Shown: positions 36,097 through 48,507, counted from the stretch's first letter. The stretch is 64,000 nucleotides of DNA from Metaphire vulgaris (GCA_018105865.1 CM030832.1:20883936-20947935), one strand, 5' to 3'. Numbers and translations are program-made. Notes: a model not told the origin generated them from the sequence alone.

Positions 36097-36855
36097 TGTA
36101 TCATATTATAATGACTCCCATATAATAATAACTCCCACCTCATTATTATATATATAATAAAGACTCCACCCTCATTATATATATATAATGATAACTCTCT
36201 CTATATTATAATAACTCCCCAGAAGAAGTAGGCCTAAAAAATTGAAAAAAATAACCCCAATTTATAAAAATGTCTCTAAAATGGTTATATGAAATTATAG
36301 ACCCATTTCCAATCTCACAGTTTCCCTAAAATTCCTGAAAGGTCAATGCTTGCGGTCAGACAGACCAGACTCTTTTACACGGTAACATCGTCAAAGCCTT
36401 GATCATCGGAAGTTAGAAACGACATCTAGTAAACCTCCTTGGTCATGGGTCGGTTCCTAGACGAGCTGACGTAACGAGAAAGCGTCTATGAGATGACGAA
36501 ATTTCAGAACGTCAGAATGCAATGTTAAATTACTTAGATGCATTTAATATGCTATCCACTGATCAACATGGTTTCAGCCCTATTTCTCCACTTAAATGCT
36601 AATAACGAATTTAATTGATACCAAAACAACAAATTTTGAATCCCACAAGCACACTATTGGAACAATCCTCGATATAAAAAAGCTTTTGGTGTTCTAGACC
36701 ATGGTATCTCAGCTGGCTTCTGAAAAACTAAGGGAGTTATTATAATATAGAGAGAGTTATTATTATATATATAATAATGACGGAGGGAGTCATTATTATA
36801 TATATAATAATGAGGGGGAGTTATTATTATATGGGAGTCATTATAATATACTATA
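36097..36855. mobile_element. Ginger1-like non-autonomous transposon, copy C
   Basis: CCGG at 36093-36096 and 36856-36859. Ends TGTATCATATTATAATGACT and, on the other strand, TATAGTATATTATAATGACT. Removing the element with one CCGG restores the host LINE endonuclease frame (LKPGINIA). The core is co-linear with copy B, except for a 170 bp foreign block at 36349-36518. Without it the copy is about 590 bp. Confidence 0.92.
36349..36518 (+). repeat. 170 bp exact copy of 35686-35855 embedded in Ginger copy C
   Basis: Base-for-base identical by eye and in the same orientation as the segment 663 bp upstream, which is endonuclease-region sequence of the host LINE. The junctions use CTT on the left and AGAAT on the right, present in both the Ginger ancestor and the donor. 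Confidence 0.93.
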
Positions 36856-36969
36856 CCGGCTTTAAGACGAGCGCAATGCCACCATGGTTGATGAAATGTG
36901 CTAGATGAGTTTTCCCTAACGTTATCATAAGATTAGTCGCCTGCCGAAAGTAGGCACCTTACAGCGGAA

Positions 36970-37161
36970 CATTTATGTCAAAAATTGATTCCTGGCTTGA
37001 CAGTTATTTCTCTGACAGAGTCAATCTGTAATGTGCGGTGGGAAACTCTCTGTGGGGCGGAGTCTTGGCTTTGGAGTTCCTGAAGGGCCCGTACTTGGCC
37101 CATTACTTTTCATACTGTACACCGCTGATCTGAGATCCATTATTGCGGCCTTTGGATTCGC
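36970..37161 (+). pseudogene. CR1/L2-like RT fragment (motif B region)
   Basis: SWLDSYFSDRVNL, stop, CAVGNS, then after a frameshift GVPEGPVLGPLLFILYTADL and RSIIAAFGFA. It is cut by the hAT mini-element before the YADD motif. Confidence 0.85.
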
Positions 37162-37346
37162 CAGAGATGTAGTACTTGTTGGTACTTGTACTCGAGTTGT
37201 ACTCGAATACAAATTTTCAATACTCGTACTTGTACTTGTACTAGGTACATGCACTTGTACTTGTGCTCGAAGTTTTTGAAATGCATGTACTTGTACTTGG
37301 AGGACAAGTACTTACACTTGTACGTGAAGTACTTGCTACAACTCTG
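37162..37346. mobile_element. 185 bp hAT mini-element filled with TACTTG repeats
   Basis: Ends CAGAGATGTAGTACTTG and CAGAGTTGTAGCAAGTACTT (reverse complement). Almost the whole interior is degenerate TACTTG/CAAGTA hexamers. An 8 bp target duplication is not obvious. The architecture parallels the hAT at 62232-63231. Confidence 0.75.
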
Positions 37347-37734
37347 CATATGAAGTGATCAGCGAAGATGTCAAACGAATATTACACAGACTGACGAATA
37401 ACCATCGTCAAATACAATAGAGAAATTTCGCACTTTAATTGAACAAGTGACCGACAACCACCCTAAAAGATGAGACGCCTGCCTTCCGAGGTGCCTACAG
37501 CGGAACATTTAAGTAAAAAACTATGCCACTAACGCATCAATCGTGATAACACACTGACACGCTCACACGACATCCAGTAGTGAATAGCTGAACTACTTAG
37601 AATTGAACACCAAGTGGTTAGCGTTAACTGTTAATCAACAGTTAAACATTACGCAAAGCAAACCTTCAGGAAGGTAAACTAAATAAACACTGCGAAAAGC
37701 CGACAGAGCAGGGAATTTGCCAACTATACGTTGC
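37347..37734. other. no recognisable gene
   Basis: Contains CGCCTGCC...ACAGCGGAACATTTA (37471-37505), which also occurs at 36941-36978. A short palindrome TAACTGTTAATCAACAGTTA lies at 37627. Origin unknown. Confidence 0.5.
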
Positions 37735-37756
37735 GTAGTCATCATCATCATCATCA

Positions 37757-37802
<46 letters not shown>

Positions 37803-39185
37803 TCGCATAGCTAGCTGGGGCCGTTGCGTTGCTCTGTGGCCGAAGTTAATCGCGTCCGTCCATAGATCTGGTAGCGGTTCGGCGAAGTAATGCTTCAACT
37901 GGTCAAACCAGGTTTTCTTTGGACGGCCTCGAGGTCTGTTCTATCCAGGGTGAGGTGGTTGGGTCTTCAGGGCGTGAATTCGGGTGTCAGTCGTGCGACG
38001 TGGTTGAAAAATGATAGCCAACGATTCTTGAGTGTCGACTCCATAGTTGGTAGACCCGTGATAGACAAGACGGTAACGTCAGTGATTTTGTCGAACCGTC
38101 GGATGCCAAGGAGCTGTCGTTGGCATCGCATGTGGAAGAACTCCAGTGTCTTAAGGCCAGTAGCGCGGAGGGTCTATGTTCCACTGGCGTACAGGAGGAC
38201 CGACAGGACTAATGACCTGTACAGATGAGTCTTTGTGGATGTAGATACTAGATATGCGTCGGTTTCGCCAGATCCTTTGCAGGCTACTCATCATTGCGGC
38301 TGCAAGGGAGATACGTCGTAGTATGTCCGGACAACCGTCCGGATGTCTCTAGATGAGGACTGTTTGGAGCCGAGATATGTGAACTGGTAAGTGATAAGTG
38401 AACGAGATAAGTGAACTCTTCCACGCCTTGAACTGTGATTCTCTGTAATGAGAGGTTAGAGGGAGGGGATAATCCGGCGCCCAAATTCTGTAGTTTGGTC
38501 TTGTTCCAGGAGACGTGCATGCCTAATATTGCAGCCAGCTGCAGATTCATTAGATGTCAAAGCGTCTATGCCGCTATGGCATCTGATTAACAGATTAACA
38601 GATCTTACCTACGCGGATGACACAACACTAATAGTGCACGAATAGTGTTGTGTCATCCGCGTAGGTAAGATCTGTTAAAGATTGACCCCAACTATTATGC
38701 TATTAGTAGGTGGCATGTGATGGAGGGTCCAATCGATTGCCCTGCAGAATAGGGCTGGGGCCAGGATGCAAACTTGTCTGACCCCAGACGTTTTGTGAAA
38801 TGATTTGAGAGTCGATCGCCTTCTCGGATTTGGACACAGGTATTTTGGTGCAGGTCTTCTATAAGGTCACAAAGGAAAGATGGTGCGCTGCAGCCTCGGA
38901 TTCCATAGTGCACGTCTGTCGACTGAGTCAAAGGCAGACTTAATGTCAACGTACGCTACATTCAGAGGCTTTTGATATGCTCTGTGCAGCTCGGACAGAA
39001 GTCGTAGCCCATGAATGGCGTCGATGGTAGATCGCCCGACTGTTGCGGTCTTTTTATTCGGTCGAGTAGTGGTTGCAAACGGTCCAGAAGGACATGCGCG
39101 AATACTTTCCCGGGTCAGGACAGAAGAGTGATTGAGCGGTAGTTGGCGCATTCCGTCTTGGTGCCCTTCCCTTTTTAGAGCGATA
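37735..39185 (-). pseudogene. RTE-like LINE, 5'-truncated, with (TGA)n tail
   Basis: Minus strand: TVGRSTIDAIHGLRLLSELH, VAYVDIKSAFDSVDRRALW (RT motif A), SFLCDLIEDLHQNTCVQIRE, the LTYADDTTL box inside a perfect palindrome (38595-38678), LNLQLAAILGMHVSWNKTKL-like continuation (starting MNLQ), QGVEEFTYLV, SLQRIWRNRRIS and RGRPKKTWFDQLKHYF. The 3' tail is (TGA)n, seen as ATC repeats at 37740-37800. Frameshifts are numerous. Clade assignment is from motif order and tail only. Confidence 0.82.
38595..38678. repeat. perfect 36 bp palindrome over the RT catalytic motif
   Basis: Arms 38595-38630 and 38643-38678 are exact reverse complements with a 12 nt loop. Each arm encodes TDLTYADDTTL on its own strand. 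Confidence 0.95.
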
Positions 39186-39187
39186 GA

Positions 39188-39495
39188 AGCGCATTCGTTA
39201 ATTTCAATTAAGCGTATACTTCGAGCAAATTCGGAACATCATGTAAACAAATCCTTTCTAAAATTAAATATACGCAGCACACGCACACATACTTGCACCA
39301 TTGGCGTAGCTACGAAAAATGTTGACGTAATAAATAGGTAGGCTGCATCGATCAATAAACAAAGCATGTAACCATCAAATTTGGTCACGTCACTCACGTG
39401 GTCTCTCGCCTATTTCCCCTATGTTAATTCTTCGGAGGTTCAAATTTATCAAATTACACATCAAAATTAATAATAACAATAACAATAACAATAAC

Positions 39496-39566
<71 letters not shown>

Positions 39567-40393
39567 AGCTTCGGATGCGCAAAAATAGAAGCTTTAATTG
39601 AAGAGCAGAATGGTCTTTCTAGCGCCTAGAACCATTGAGTTCTGAGTGATTAGAAAAATCGCATGTTAAACCATACAAAACAGCAATACATGCACCTCCA
39701 ACAAAACGCTCTCAAACTTAATACGACAGAAAACTAGGCCCTAGTATTTATAGTCAAGAATCGATTTGTGAGAGAAGAAAAGTCTGAAGCGGAGCAATTT
39801 CGAAAGATAGCGACGTGTCACGTTGCTAGGTAGATATAGCGCGTTTGATGCGGTAGATTTTAGTAGCCGTGAAAATCAAGCGAAAATGCAAAACTTCCAC
39901 ACTATGCTCAGTCGAAAAATATATAATAATATAATTAGTCATCATAATAATAATCTGACGATTTAGCTGCACATTGTGCACCGTTGATGGACCGTCGACT
40001 GGACTTGGCCTATCAGTAAATATCATTATAAGTACTGCATGACTCGAGAAGTCTCGAGAAGCCTTAAATGTTGAACGTTCAAAGGAAAGAAAGTGGTACA
40101 TACCGAATGTCTTTTTGTGTGTCTAAAATGCGCTAAAATTAACTTAGCATTTGTGATTTAAACAATTCTCCGGGGAGGGATGATAGAAGAGGAGGGATGG
40201 AAAAGAAAGGAGCGAGAGGGAAGTGGAAGGATAGGGAAGGGCTGGTGTTAACTCCGTTCGGCATTTTTCATAGCTACGCCAATGGTGCACGTATGTGTGC
40301 GTGTGCTGCATGTATTTAATTTTAATAGGATTTGTTTACATGATGTTCCGAATTTGCTCGAATTACGTTTCATTTAAATTCATGAATGCGCTT
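39188..40393. mobile_element. element with about 132 bp terminal inverted repeats
   Basis: 39188-39321 and 40262-40393 are inverted copies, about 85-90% alike by eye (GAGCAAATTCGGAACATCAT, GCAGCACACGCACACATAC, CACCATTGGCGTAGCTA). The interior has an (AAC)n/(AAT)n run (39468-39565) and no recognised transposase. Target duplication and superfamily are unresolved. Confidence 0.7.
39468..39565. repeat. (AAC)n/(AAT)n microsatellite
   Basis: Seen directly. Confidence 0.95.
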
Positions 40394-41195
40394 GCATTTG
40401 AGTGGCCACAAAAAGTGGCTATAAATATAGCATGCGTGCGTTCATTAAGTCTACGGTCTACCGTTTCATATACAACTGATTTGACAGGTAATATTGGTGG
40501 ACATTGCTTCGCACATTGCGTCCTTGTCGGTGGCAGCGTGGCATGGAGCATAATTAAGCATGTTTGTTAGTCGGCTGTTGAGTGAAGAGCTTGTACGCTT
40601 CGGGCTATCCTTCACCTTTATATAGGCCTAGTATAAGCGCTTCGGTAGCTGAGATAATAAGGTTCTTGTTGTTGCACATAAATGCAGGTTTTACAGAGCG
40701 TGTGCCGTCACTGATAACCTACATGATAACATACAGATCATGTGTACGAACGCTATGATGCCGAATAGACACTATAAGCATATTTGTGCGTTTGATTCTA
40801 AATTGTTTCGATAGACTATGGAATATTGCGAAACAAGCAAAAATCGACAAAGGTAAGCTAGATAGACAACGACAAAGTTACAGTATGGAGAATACTTTGT
40901 GCCTTACGAGTAATAATAATGTGATTTAAAGTGGCTTAAGAAGGCTAAGTGAACCTGTGTGAAAACCACTGTCAAAAGTCACCAATTTTACAAATCTCTT
41001 CGTTCTCTCTAAATTGTGCATGAATATGTAACTTTCGAAGGAGATTCAGCTTTTGGATGTACGTCTCCATGTTTGAGATATAGATTTATATGTACAGTAT
41101 TATACGCAAACCCATTTGCATCTCTCTGCAGAATAAAAAAGTTTTAATAGAATTGATATCGATTTAACCTACCTAATATTTTGGACACGTTCAAA
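40394..41195. other. no recognisable gene
   Basis: A plus frame of 91 codons begins at 40295 inside the inverted repeat and has no domain that I recognise. The rest is AT-rich. Confidence 0.5.
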
Positions 41196-41199
41196 CATT

Positions 41200-41480
41200 C
41201 AATTCTTAATCCTCATTTCCTATAATTCCTGCATTATCTCTTCAAGTCTTCAGGTCTAAGCTGAAAGCCTTTCTTTTTCTTAAATCATTTCCTCCATAGC
41301 TGTAACAACCTAACCTCACTGCCCTTCGGATATTGACTATTGCCTGCTGTCACCTTTCCCATAGCTATGTTAAGAGAGACTGAGGAGCGCCTAAGAATAA
41401 GCAATTACTGTTGTGCTGCTTTCCAAAGCGTTAGATAAATATATGAGATCTTACTTTACTTACTTAGAATAATTAATATA
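41200..41480 (+). mobile_element. LINE 3' terminal fragment
   Basis: SLSSSLQVFRSKLKAFLFLK is the usual LINE C-terminal helix. A 3' UTR and TTACTTACTTA-type tail follow, similar to the tail after 6510. Confidence 0.6.
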
Positions 41481-42009
41481 GACATGAAAGATATTTTACT
41501 TACTTACTTATAATTGTTTGAGGAAGCAGTGAACCAGTGACGCACACTAAAACTATTCAAATTTTGAATCGTTGCAGTAGGGTTATGGTTATTTTTTGCC
41601 ACCCACACTGGTGTCCGGTATTTTGGAGACAAGGACCTGGCACCCTTACTAGGCACTCAAATATTCACAGGTCTACGTAAGGCTATACGCTGATGATTGG
41701 CGCAATGATATCCATATTGGGTGACTGTCTTTGTGAATTCTCATACTACACATATATAATTGGCGAATACGACTGAAAAATATAGGCAAACTCTTCACAA
41801 GAGCACGGTAAGATGTAGCAGCGTATTGCGCCTGCATGCAGGACGAACCGACATCGGTCATCATTCTTTTGGGCGACCAGTGTGGGACGAGATTATGTCG
41901 TCGCACGATCCAACAAAGTAGGCCTGACCGTCGACGCCAACAACATAAACGATCCTGTCTAATAGGGGATCCTGCTGTTAGCAAGAAGTCTTGTTGCCTT
42001 TGTACAGTC
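41481..42009. other. unassigned
   Basis: A minus frame (41673-41984) is open but not recognised. Its position just upstream of a plus LINE fragment suggests LINE-derived DNA, unproven. Confidence 0.4.
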
Positions 42010-42383
42010 TAAAAGGTCTATCTTATTGCTTATCGGTGCCTTCATGGTCAAGCGCCGTCGTATCTATCAGCTATCGAATTTAGCTGATATTTAAACCCCG
42101 TCGACGCCTACGGTCAGTGTCCACCTGTTCTCTCGGAATACCATCAACACGCCACGTCACCATTAGCGACCGCAGGTTCCTGGTGGCCGCCGCCAAAGTC
42201 GAGAGTAGTATGCCGTCATCAATAACTATGACAGAGACACTGGGGGCATTTAAAAGAGAACTTATAACTGCTCTGTTTGTCCGTAGTATCGATCAAATAA
42301 ATCGTTGTCAGATGTACTGTATTTTTAATTGTTTGGTGTCTTAGGCTCCTATCAGTACTTGCACGGTATGTCAACATAATCAG

Positions 42384-42446
<63 letters not shown>

Positions 42447-42535
42447 TATTATTATTATTATTATTATTATCATCATCATCATCATCAGCATCAGCATCAG
42501 CATCAACATCATCATCATCATCATCATCATCACAA
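42010..42535 (+). pseudogene. CR1/L2-like LINE 3' fragment with long (TTA)n tail
   Basis: STRHVTISDRRFLVAAAKVE and TLGAFKRELITALFVRSIDQ correspond to FTRHVTIGDRMFPVAAAKVW and AFKRELKTALFFRSY at 63800-63960. The 3' UTR also matches (ATCGTTG...AT(A/G)TACTGT). The tail is a TTA, ATC and AGC repeat at 42386-42532. Confidence 0.82.
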
Positions 42536-42599
42536 TTTTCCAACGTAGCCATTATTATTATTATTTACACAAAATGGCGTCGCGTGGTAAAGTCAATTA

Positions 42600-43137
42600 T
42601 TATTATTAAAAAGAATGATGGGAATGACAAGAGCCCAAGTCAAGGGCACTTTAACGTATGTCATTTCAAGGAGATATTCAACAAGCGAGTCTTTGAATTT
42701 TCTTCGCAAACAGCACAGCAGAGTTAGCTTTTGATTTACAAAAGCACTTGGGGACGTTCAAGCCTTAACAACCTGTTAGACTTTCTTGAGGAGGTTTATA
42801 ATAACCAGTGCTTTTTCTAGGAAAAAGGTTTGGGAACCCACCCATGTTTTACTCGTCAACAAACAACATATGTGTTTAAAATGTAGGTGTTTGCATTTTC
42901 CCATCATTTTCAGGTAAAACGCTGTACCTGTACGTTCCCAAGAAACACATTATTACATATCCATAATTATATATGCAATCTGGCAAAAAGGTTTGGGAAC
43001 GGCGTTCGCCCATGCAAATGGTTCCCACTGATTCTTAAAAAAACCCCTGATAATAACCAAGATGAGCCGGTGCAAGACAGTGGAGAGAGCAGTAGATGTA
43101 ATATATTTAGATTTTCACTCCAAAGCTTTGATTATTA

Positions 43138-43200
<63 letters not shown>

Positions 43201-44673
43201 GACAATTTATAGAGCGCAGTAAGCATAGTGAAGACTAAAGTCAAAAGCGCTTAACAATGAACATTATAAGATATATTAAACATTACCATTGGCCGCATAA
43301 AGGCAGTCACCGGCATGCTCCGATGAAATTATTATATTAAAATTGATAAAGTGATAAAATTGATAAAGTGTCTCATTTCAGGAGATATTCACTAGAACGA
43401 TGTTCAGCAGAGTTAGCTTTTGATTTACGTTTCAAGCCTTAACAACCTGTTAGACTTTCGCCAAGATGAGGGCAAGACAGTAGAGTAGATGTAATATATT
43501 TAGATTTTGCCAAAGCTTGATAAAGTGTCTCACACTAGAACGATGTTCGCTTCGCTCGCGCTCGCTTCGCTCGCAATGCAGGATAATACTATTGTGGAGA
43601 ATTTGCATTTCTCGTCTATTGTTAACAGCTACTGGAATATACGGCGTCATTGCCGCACGTCTACGGGCAGTGTTGCAAGTATGGGTTTTCCCAACCCAAT
43701 CTGGGTTTTTTGGGCCTCGTTTGGTTGTTTGTTTTTTTGGCGGAATCTGTTTCAGAATCTCGCTTCGCTCGCAGTGCAGGATAATACTAATCCAATACCT
43801 ATACCGAATACCCAATCATTGAATTCATGCTGAACAACGTTTTAATGATGTACATACCCCACCTAGCCAAGCTCTGCGCCACGTAATAATTAGACCTATG
43901 TACGTTAAAATCACGCAACTGTGACCATTTGTGATGCTATACACGTATTTTTTGTGTACGTTAAAATTGCGCAACTTCCTCAAGCTACGAACAATTGTTA
44001 CCAATAGCAACGTCGTCGCGTACGCGTCGCCCCACCCCTCTGACGCTGCAATGACTCGACTAAACCGTGCTAAACGTACGCTTCGTCAAGCGCTTCTTCG
44101 TCAACCAATGAGAACGCTTGAAGGTAACAGAGAGACATACAGAGCAAGGATCTTAATATTATAGATGGACTGGCTGTCAAACTGAAGTCCTGGGAATACG
44201 AAGGAATATTCTCATATGGATTAAAAATTGGTCGAACGAAAAAAAGACAGAAGGTTGGCATAAGCCTTAAGGGGTGGCCATTCGGAATGGGCACGAGTTA
44301 TTAGTGGAGGGCCATTGCTTTTTCTAATTTATTTAAATGGTATCGATGAAGGATTACTAGAAATATAAACTCTATTGATGATGCTCAAATTCTGCAGGAG
44401 GACCTAAGGAAATTGTTTAAGTAGTCGGTTGACTGGCAGATCGACAAATGTTCTGTAATGCGAGTTGGGAATTTAATAATGGTCATGATCATGCTTTAGG
44501 AAGGAAGGTTCTAACTACAAAAGAGGAAGAGACTTCGGGTAATCATATATATTCGACCATATGAATCCATCTCGAGTTTCGACAATGTATGGAGGCAGCA
44601 AAAAGGGCAACCGAGTGTTTGGAATGATGAAAAATAACAATAGTGAGTCAAGACAAAGAGATAACAGGGAAAC
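42600..44673 (+). pseudogene. old Jockey/CR1-like LINE reverse transcriptase, part 1
   Basis: Degraded but ordered: SSLNNLLDFLEEVY near 42758, motif A VDVIYLDF near 43090 and again VDVIYLDFAKA near 43485 (a duplicated block, 43370-43520), motif B ISGGPLLFLIYLNGIDEGLL near 44290, then SVDWQ, DKCSVMRVGNL and EAAKRATECL near 44600. A minus-strand LINE tail (43137-43300) is inserted in it. The L2-like element at 44674 cuts it. It continues at 48576. Confidence 0.72.
43137..43300 (-). mobile_element. LINE 3' tail fragment inserted in the old LINE
   Basis: (ATT)n followed by GACAATTTATAGAGCGCAGT and AAGCATAGTGAAGACTAAAG, identical in order to the 3' end at 33465-33530. Only the tail of the LINE arrived. 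Confidence 0.85.
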
Positions 44674-47600
44674 AAGTGTTAGTGTAGCTTAAGTTAATCG
44701 CTAGGTGGCGCCGCGTGTGGCTGCCAAAGAATTTCGAACGTGCGATTAAATGCTGTTTTTGTCGGATTAATTGTTCGTTCGGCTCCTTATGATGCACTAA
44801 AATTTGTAATGTTCGACGACTGTCCGTCCGGAAATAATACCGATTTTATAATTAGTTGAGTGACTTTTGTGAAATCTGGATGGAACGGATTTGTGTTATC
44901 GTCAACACCGTTAACATTTTGAATATCACGGTTGATCAAGATGGCCGCCACAACGATTCTCAGTTGGATTTTTGAGGATTTTGAGGCCGCGCCATCGAAG
45001 GATCATTCTGAACTGGTGTCAGTTGTACCATCATTTGAGTGTTTCGGTGATATTTAGCTGAAAATTGCGTCGTTCGGATCTCACTTTGACATTCGTTTGT
45101 ACAGTTTGTGGATTATTGATGCGTGACGGTGACCTGTGTTGTTCGGCTCTCATTGGGCCCCTGGCTTCCCAGGCCCGGACGGAACCTGAACTTGCCTGGA
45201 ACTCAGGCAAGTGTACGACCGTCGGATACTGATGTCGTTGTACTCGCCGTATGCACTACCTGACCCAGATACGGCCACACATATTCATCGACTTGGGCTA
45301 TGGACTACCTGTTGCTCGCAGTTTATACGTCGTCGTTCTCATCTGAGGCGCTATCGTGGCTGTCGTGCTGGTCGTCGAGTGCGTAAACTTTCCACTACTC
45401 GATTGCTCGATAATGGTGCTGTCGTCATCGTCTCGACACGATCGCTCCCACCTCCTGCTCGTACCGTCCACAACCGTCCGCCACCAACACTCCGTCGCAT
45501 TCGTCTCGCCCGTCACGCCACTCCGGTCGTCTTTGGCAGTTTCAACGTCCGGTCACTGAACAAAAAACGTGACGATCTGCTCGAGGTACGACGTTATCAT
45601 TCAATCGACGTGCTATTCTTGAGCGAGACCTGGCATGATGCCGAGTCGGTATCCATCAATCGCTTACGCGCCGGAGGTTATCTGGTCGTCGATCGGCCAC
45701 GACCTCGTTCGCCGTCTAGCATTGATGCTATATCGACCAACCGCGGGGGCGTGGCGGCCATCGCTACGCCTGGAATTCGTCTCACGCGTCTCAACCTCGG
45801 CTTAGACCCAGAAACGTTCGAAAAGACATGCGTGCGCATCGTGTCTGGCATATCGGCATGCGTAGTCGTTCTTATCTATCGTCCACCTAGATCCTCTCAA
45901 CCGCTCACGTCATTCATTGCAGAGCTGTCTGACGTGCTAGACCGCGTCATCGTCTACAACGACCCACTGTTCGTCGTCGGATATGTCAACATACACATGG
46001 AGCGTAACGATGACGCAGACACGTGTCGTTTTACCGAGCTACTGGATGCGTATGGCTTGCGCTGTCATGTGACAACTCCAACGCACGACTGTAACGGTAT
46101 AATTGACGTCGTCATCACCCGCGATGATTTCCTAGCGCCGCTGGTTGATGTAATCGACGTGGGTCTATCAGATCATCGTCTGCTTCGGAGGCAAGTTGCG
46201 TTCATTCGACCGTCGCCAGTCTACTCGACAGCAACGCGACGCGCATAGTGTCAGCTTGACCCCGACGCGCTTCGACGATGTCTGCAGTCGTCGGCGCTCT
46301 ACAACCCAGATGCGTGGGCGCCACTCGAAATTGACGACCTCGCGCAACTGTACGTCGAGCAGATCTCGCAAGTTCTAGATCGATTCATACCAACCCGGTC
46401 CGTTACCTGCCGTCGTCGTCCTTCAGACCCGTGGTTTGACTGTCGAGCGATGAAACGTTCTACCCGTAGGCTTGAGCGCGCAGCTAGAAGGGCTGATCTG
46501 TCGAATGTTATGGCGGCAACAGCAGCTTGGCATGCCGCGCGGCGAGAATACAGAGAGCTGTGTAGTCGAAAGCGTGAATCGTTCTGGATCAGGAAGGTTG
46601 ACTCTGAACGCTCGTCACCGGCACAGTTGTGGCGCTCAATTGACGCTCTCCTTGGTCGCGGTATAACTCCTGCGTCTGATGCCATCGGAGCGAACGAGCT
46701 ACACGCGTTTTTCAACGACAAAGTTGCTGCCGTCCAAGCAGAAACTGCTGGGGCCCAACCCCGTCGTTCACCTCAGCGCCATCCACTTGTCGTTTTGAGC
46801 AGTTTAAGTCACTCACCGTCGACGACGTCACTAAAACAGTTCGCGCACTGCCAGACAAGCAGTGCTCAATGGATCCGATACCAACGCGGCTACTGAAGGA
46901 AAATGTCGACGTTCTAGCGCCGTTTTTGGTTGACCTATTCAACAAGTCGCTCACCTCTGGGTCCGTTCCGTGCGCTTTCAAAGCTGCCTCCATAACACCA
47001 TTGTTGAAGAAGGCGGATCTTGATTCAGCTGATGCGAAGCCATATCGACCAATCTCCAACCTGTCGGTATTGTCAAAGCTGCTTGAACGACTAGCAGCGA
47101 AACAGCTGATTGAATATCTGTCATCATCAGGGCTGCTGCCAACATTGCAATCTCCATACCGTCAACATCACTCCACGGAGACAGCTGTCCTCAAGGTATT
47201 ATCGGACATTCTGCTTGCTGTCGACACAGGTAATCTCGTTCTGCTGACGATGCTCGAACTGTCAGCTGCATTTGACACTGCTGATCACGCAATTCTGCTG
47301 CGACGCATGCAGACGACCTATGGGATTGATGACACTGTTTTGTGCTGGTTTTCATCGTACCTCAAGGACCGCACTTCAATATGTACGATGCAGCTCCTCC
47401 AAGTTTTTCTCAACGCTAACTGTATGCGGAGTTCCACAGGGATCGGTCCTCGGGCCGATCCTTTTTCTGTTATATACTGCCGAATTGCAGGGGCCAATCC
47501 AGAGACGCCAACTTCAACCACACTTGTATGCTGATGATACGCAAATCTATGGCACCTGTAAGCCGTCAGATACTGCCCAGCTACAAAGCGAAATATCTGA

Positions 47601-48507
47601 ATGTGTTGGCGTCGGTGCATGGATGCAATCCAATAGGCTAAAACTCAACTCAGCAAAGACTGAGGCGTTGTGGTGCTCGTCTGCCCGGCGCCAGCACCAG
47701 ATTCCTGTGACTGGAATACGTGTTGCAGGGAGGTCGTCACGCCGTCCGCTTTTGTCCGTGACCTAGGCGCCTACATTGACGCCGACCTGTCGATGCGGTC
47801 GCACGTCACGAGAACTGTCGAGTTGCTTCGCAGTCCTAAGGCAACTACGCAGCATACGTAGGTCCGTCACACTATCGGTTATGCAATCACTCGTTGTTGC
47901 ATTGGTCCTCAGTCGTCTAGACTACGGCAACTCGACGCTTGCTGGCGTCTCCAGTCATCTGATTGCAAAACTGCAGTCAGTCCTAAACGCAGCTGCCCGT
48001 TTGATTTTTACAGCTCGGAAATACGATCACGTGACGCCTCTTCTACGCGAGCTACACTGGCTTCGTTTCCCGGAGAGGATAGATTTCAAACTTGCTACGT
48101 TGGCATTTAAATGTCTCAATGGATTGGCGCCGTCATACCTTGGCAAACGTTTTCGGCCGCGTGTCTGATGTCAAAACTCGATGCCACCTCGGCGTCTACG
48201 ACTGACGTCCTCGTGCCTCGAGTACGGCGTACAACGATCGGTGGCCGTGCTTTTCCGGTCGCTGTTGCTCGTGTCTGGAATGGACTTCCGCCTCACGTGA
48301 GGTCATCAACGACGCTGGAGACATTCAAGAAGCATCTTAAAACTGAGCTATAGCATCTTAAAACTGAGCTATTCCTTAGGGCTTAGATGCTATGAAGTAG
48401 TGTGACCACCTCTCTGTACTTATATAGTCAATTTTATTTCTGTTTCATATTGTTATTGTTACGTGCCCTTACAGTCGTTAGACATTATGTCACGTTAATC
48501 TTGTCGT

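Larger units (their letters stand above)
33378..36930 (-). pseudogene. nearly complete CR1/L2-like LINE (EN + RT) interrupted by Ginger copy C
   Basis: Reading from 36930: endonuclease NHGGIALVLK, then Ginger copy C (36097-36855), then GINIAKIHTKLDLTTFEHLC, FLLVAIYRPYSQSVTELFF and LLVVDDANIHLERPTDSDVL. Linker 35685-35084. RT: KQCQTDPLPIWLLKESIETL, LDQVELSNLRPVSDLPFLSK, QSAYRMGHSTETAVL, GVPQGSALGPLLFMLHVADI, HSYADDVQVYASC. C-terminus: VRALVLAQVEYYNSVLLGLP, LHWLRIPERIDFKRCWL. The 3' UTR has GCGCTCTATAAATTGTC and then the (TAA)n tail (33378-33464 as ATT). Roughly eight frameshifts or stops, but all motifs remain. The 5' end is truncated within the endonuclease. Confidence 0.92.

Noticed and set aside
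37740..37800. CRISPR-like or satellite array of ATC units
   Set aside because: Simple trinucleotide tail of the adjacent minus-strand RTE-like LINE.
40295..40570. 91-codon frame as a small membrane protein
   Set aside because: It starts inside the inverted repeat of a transposable element and has no conserved feature.
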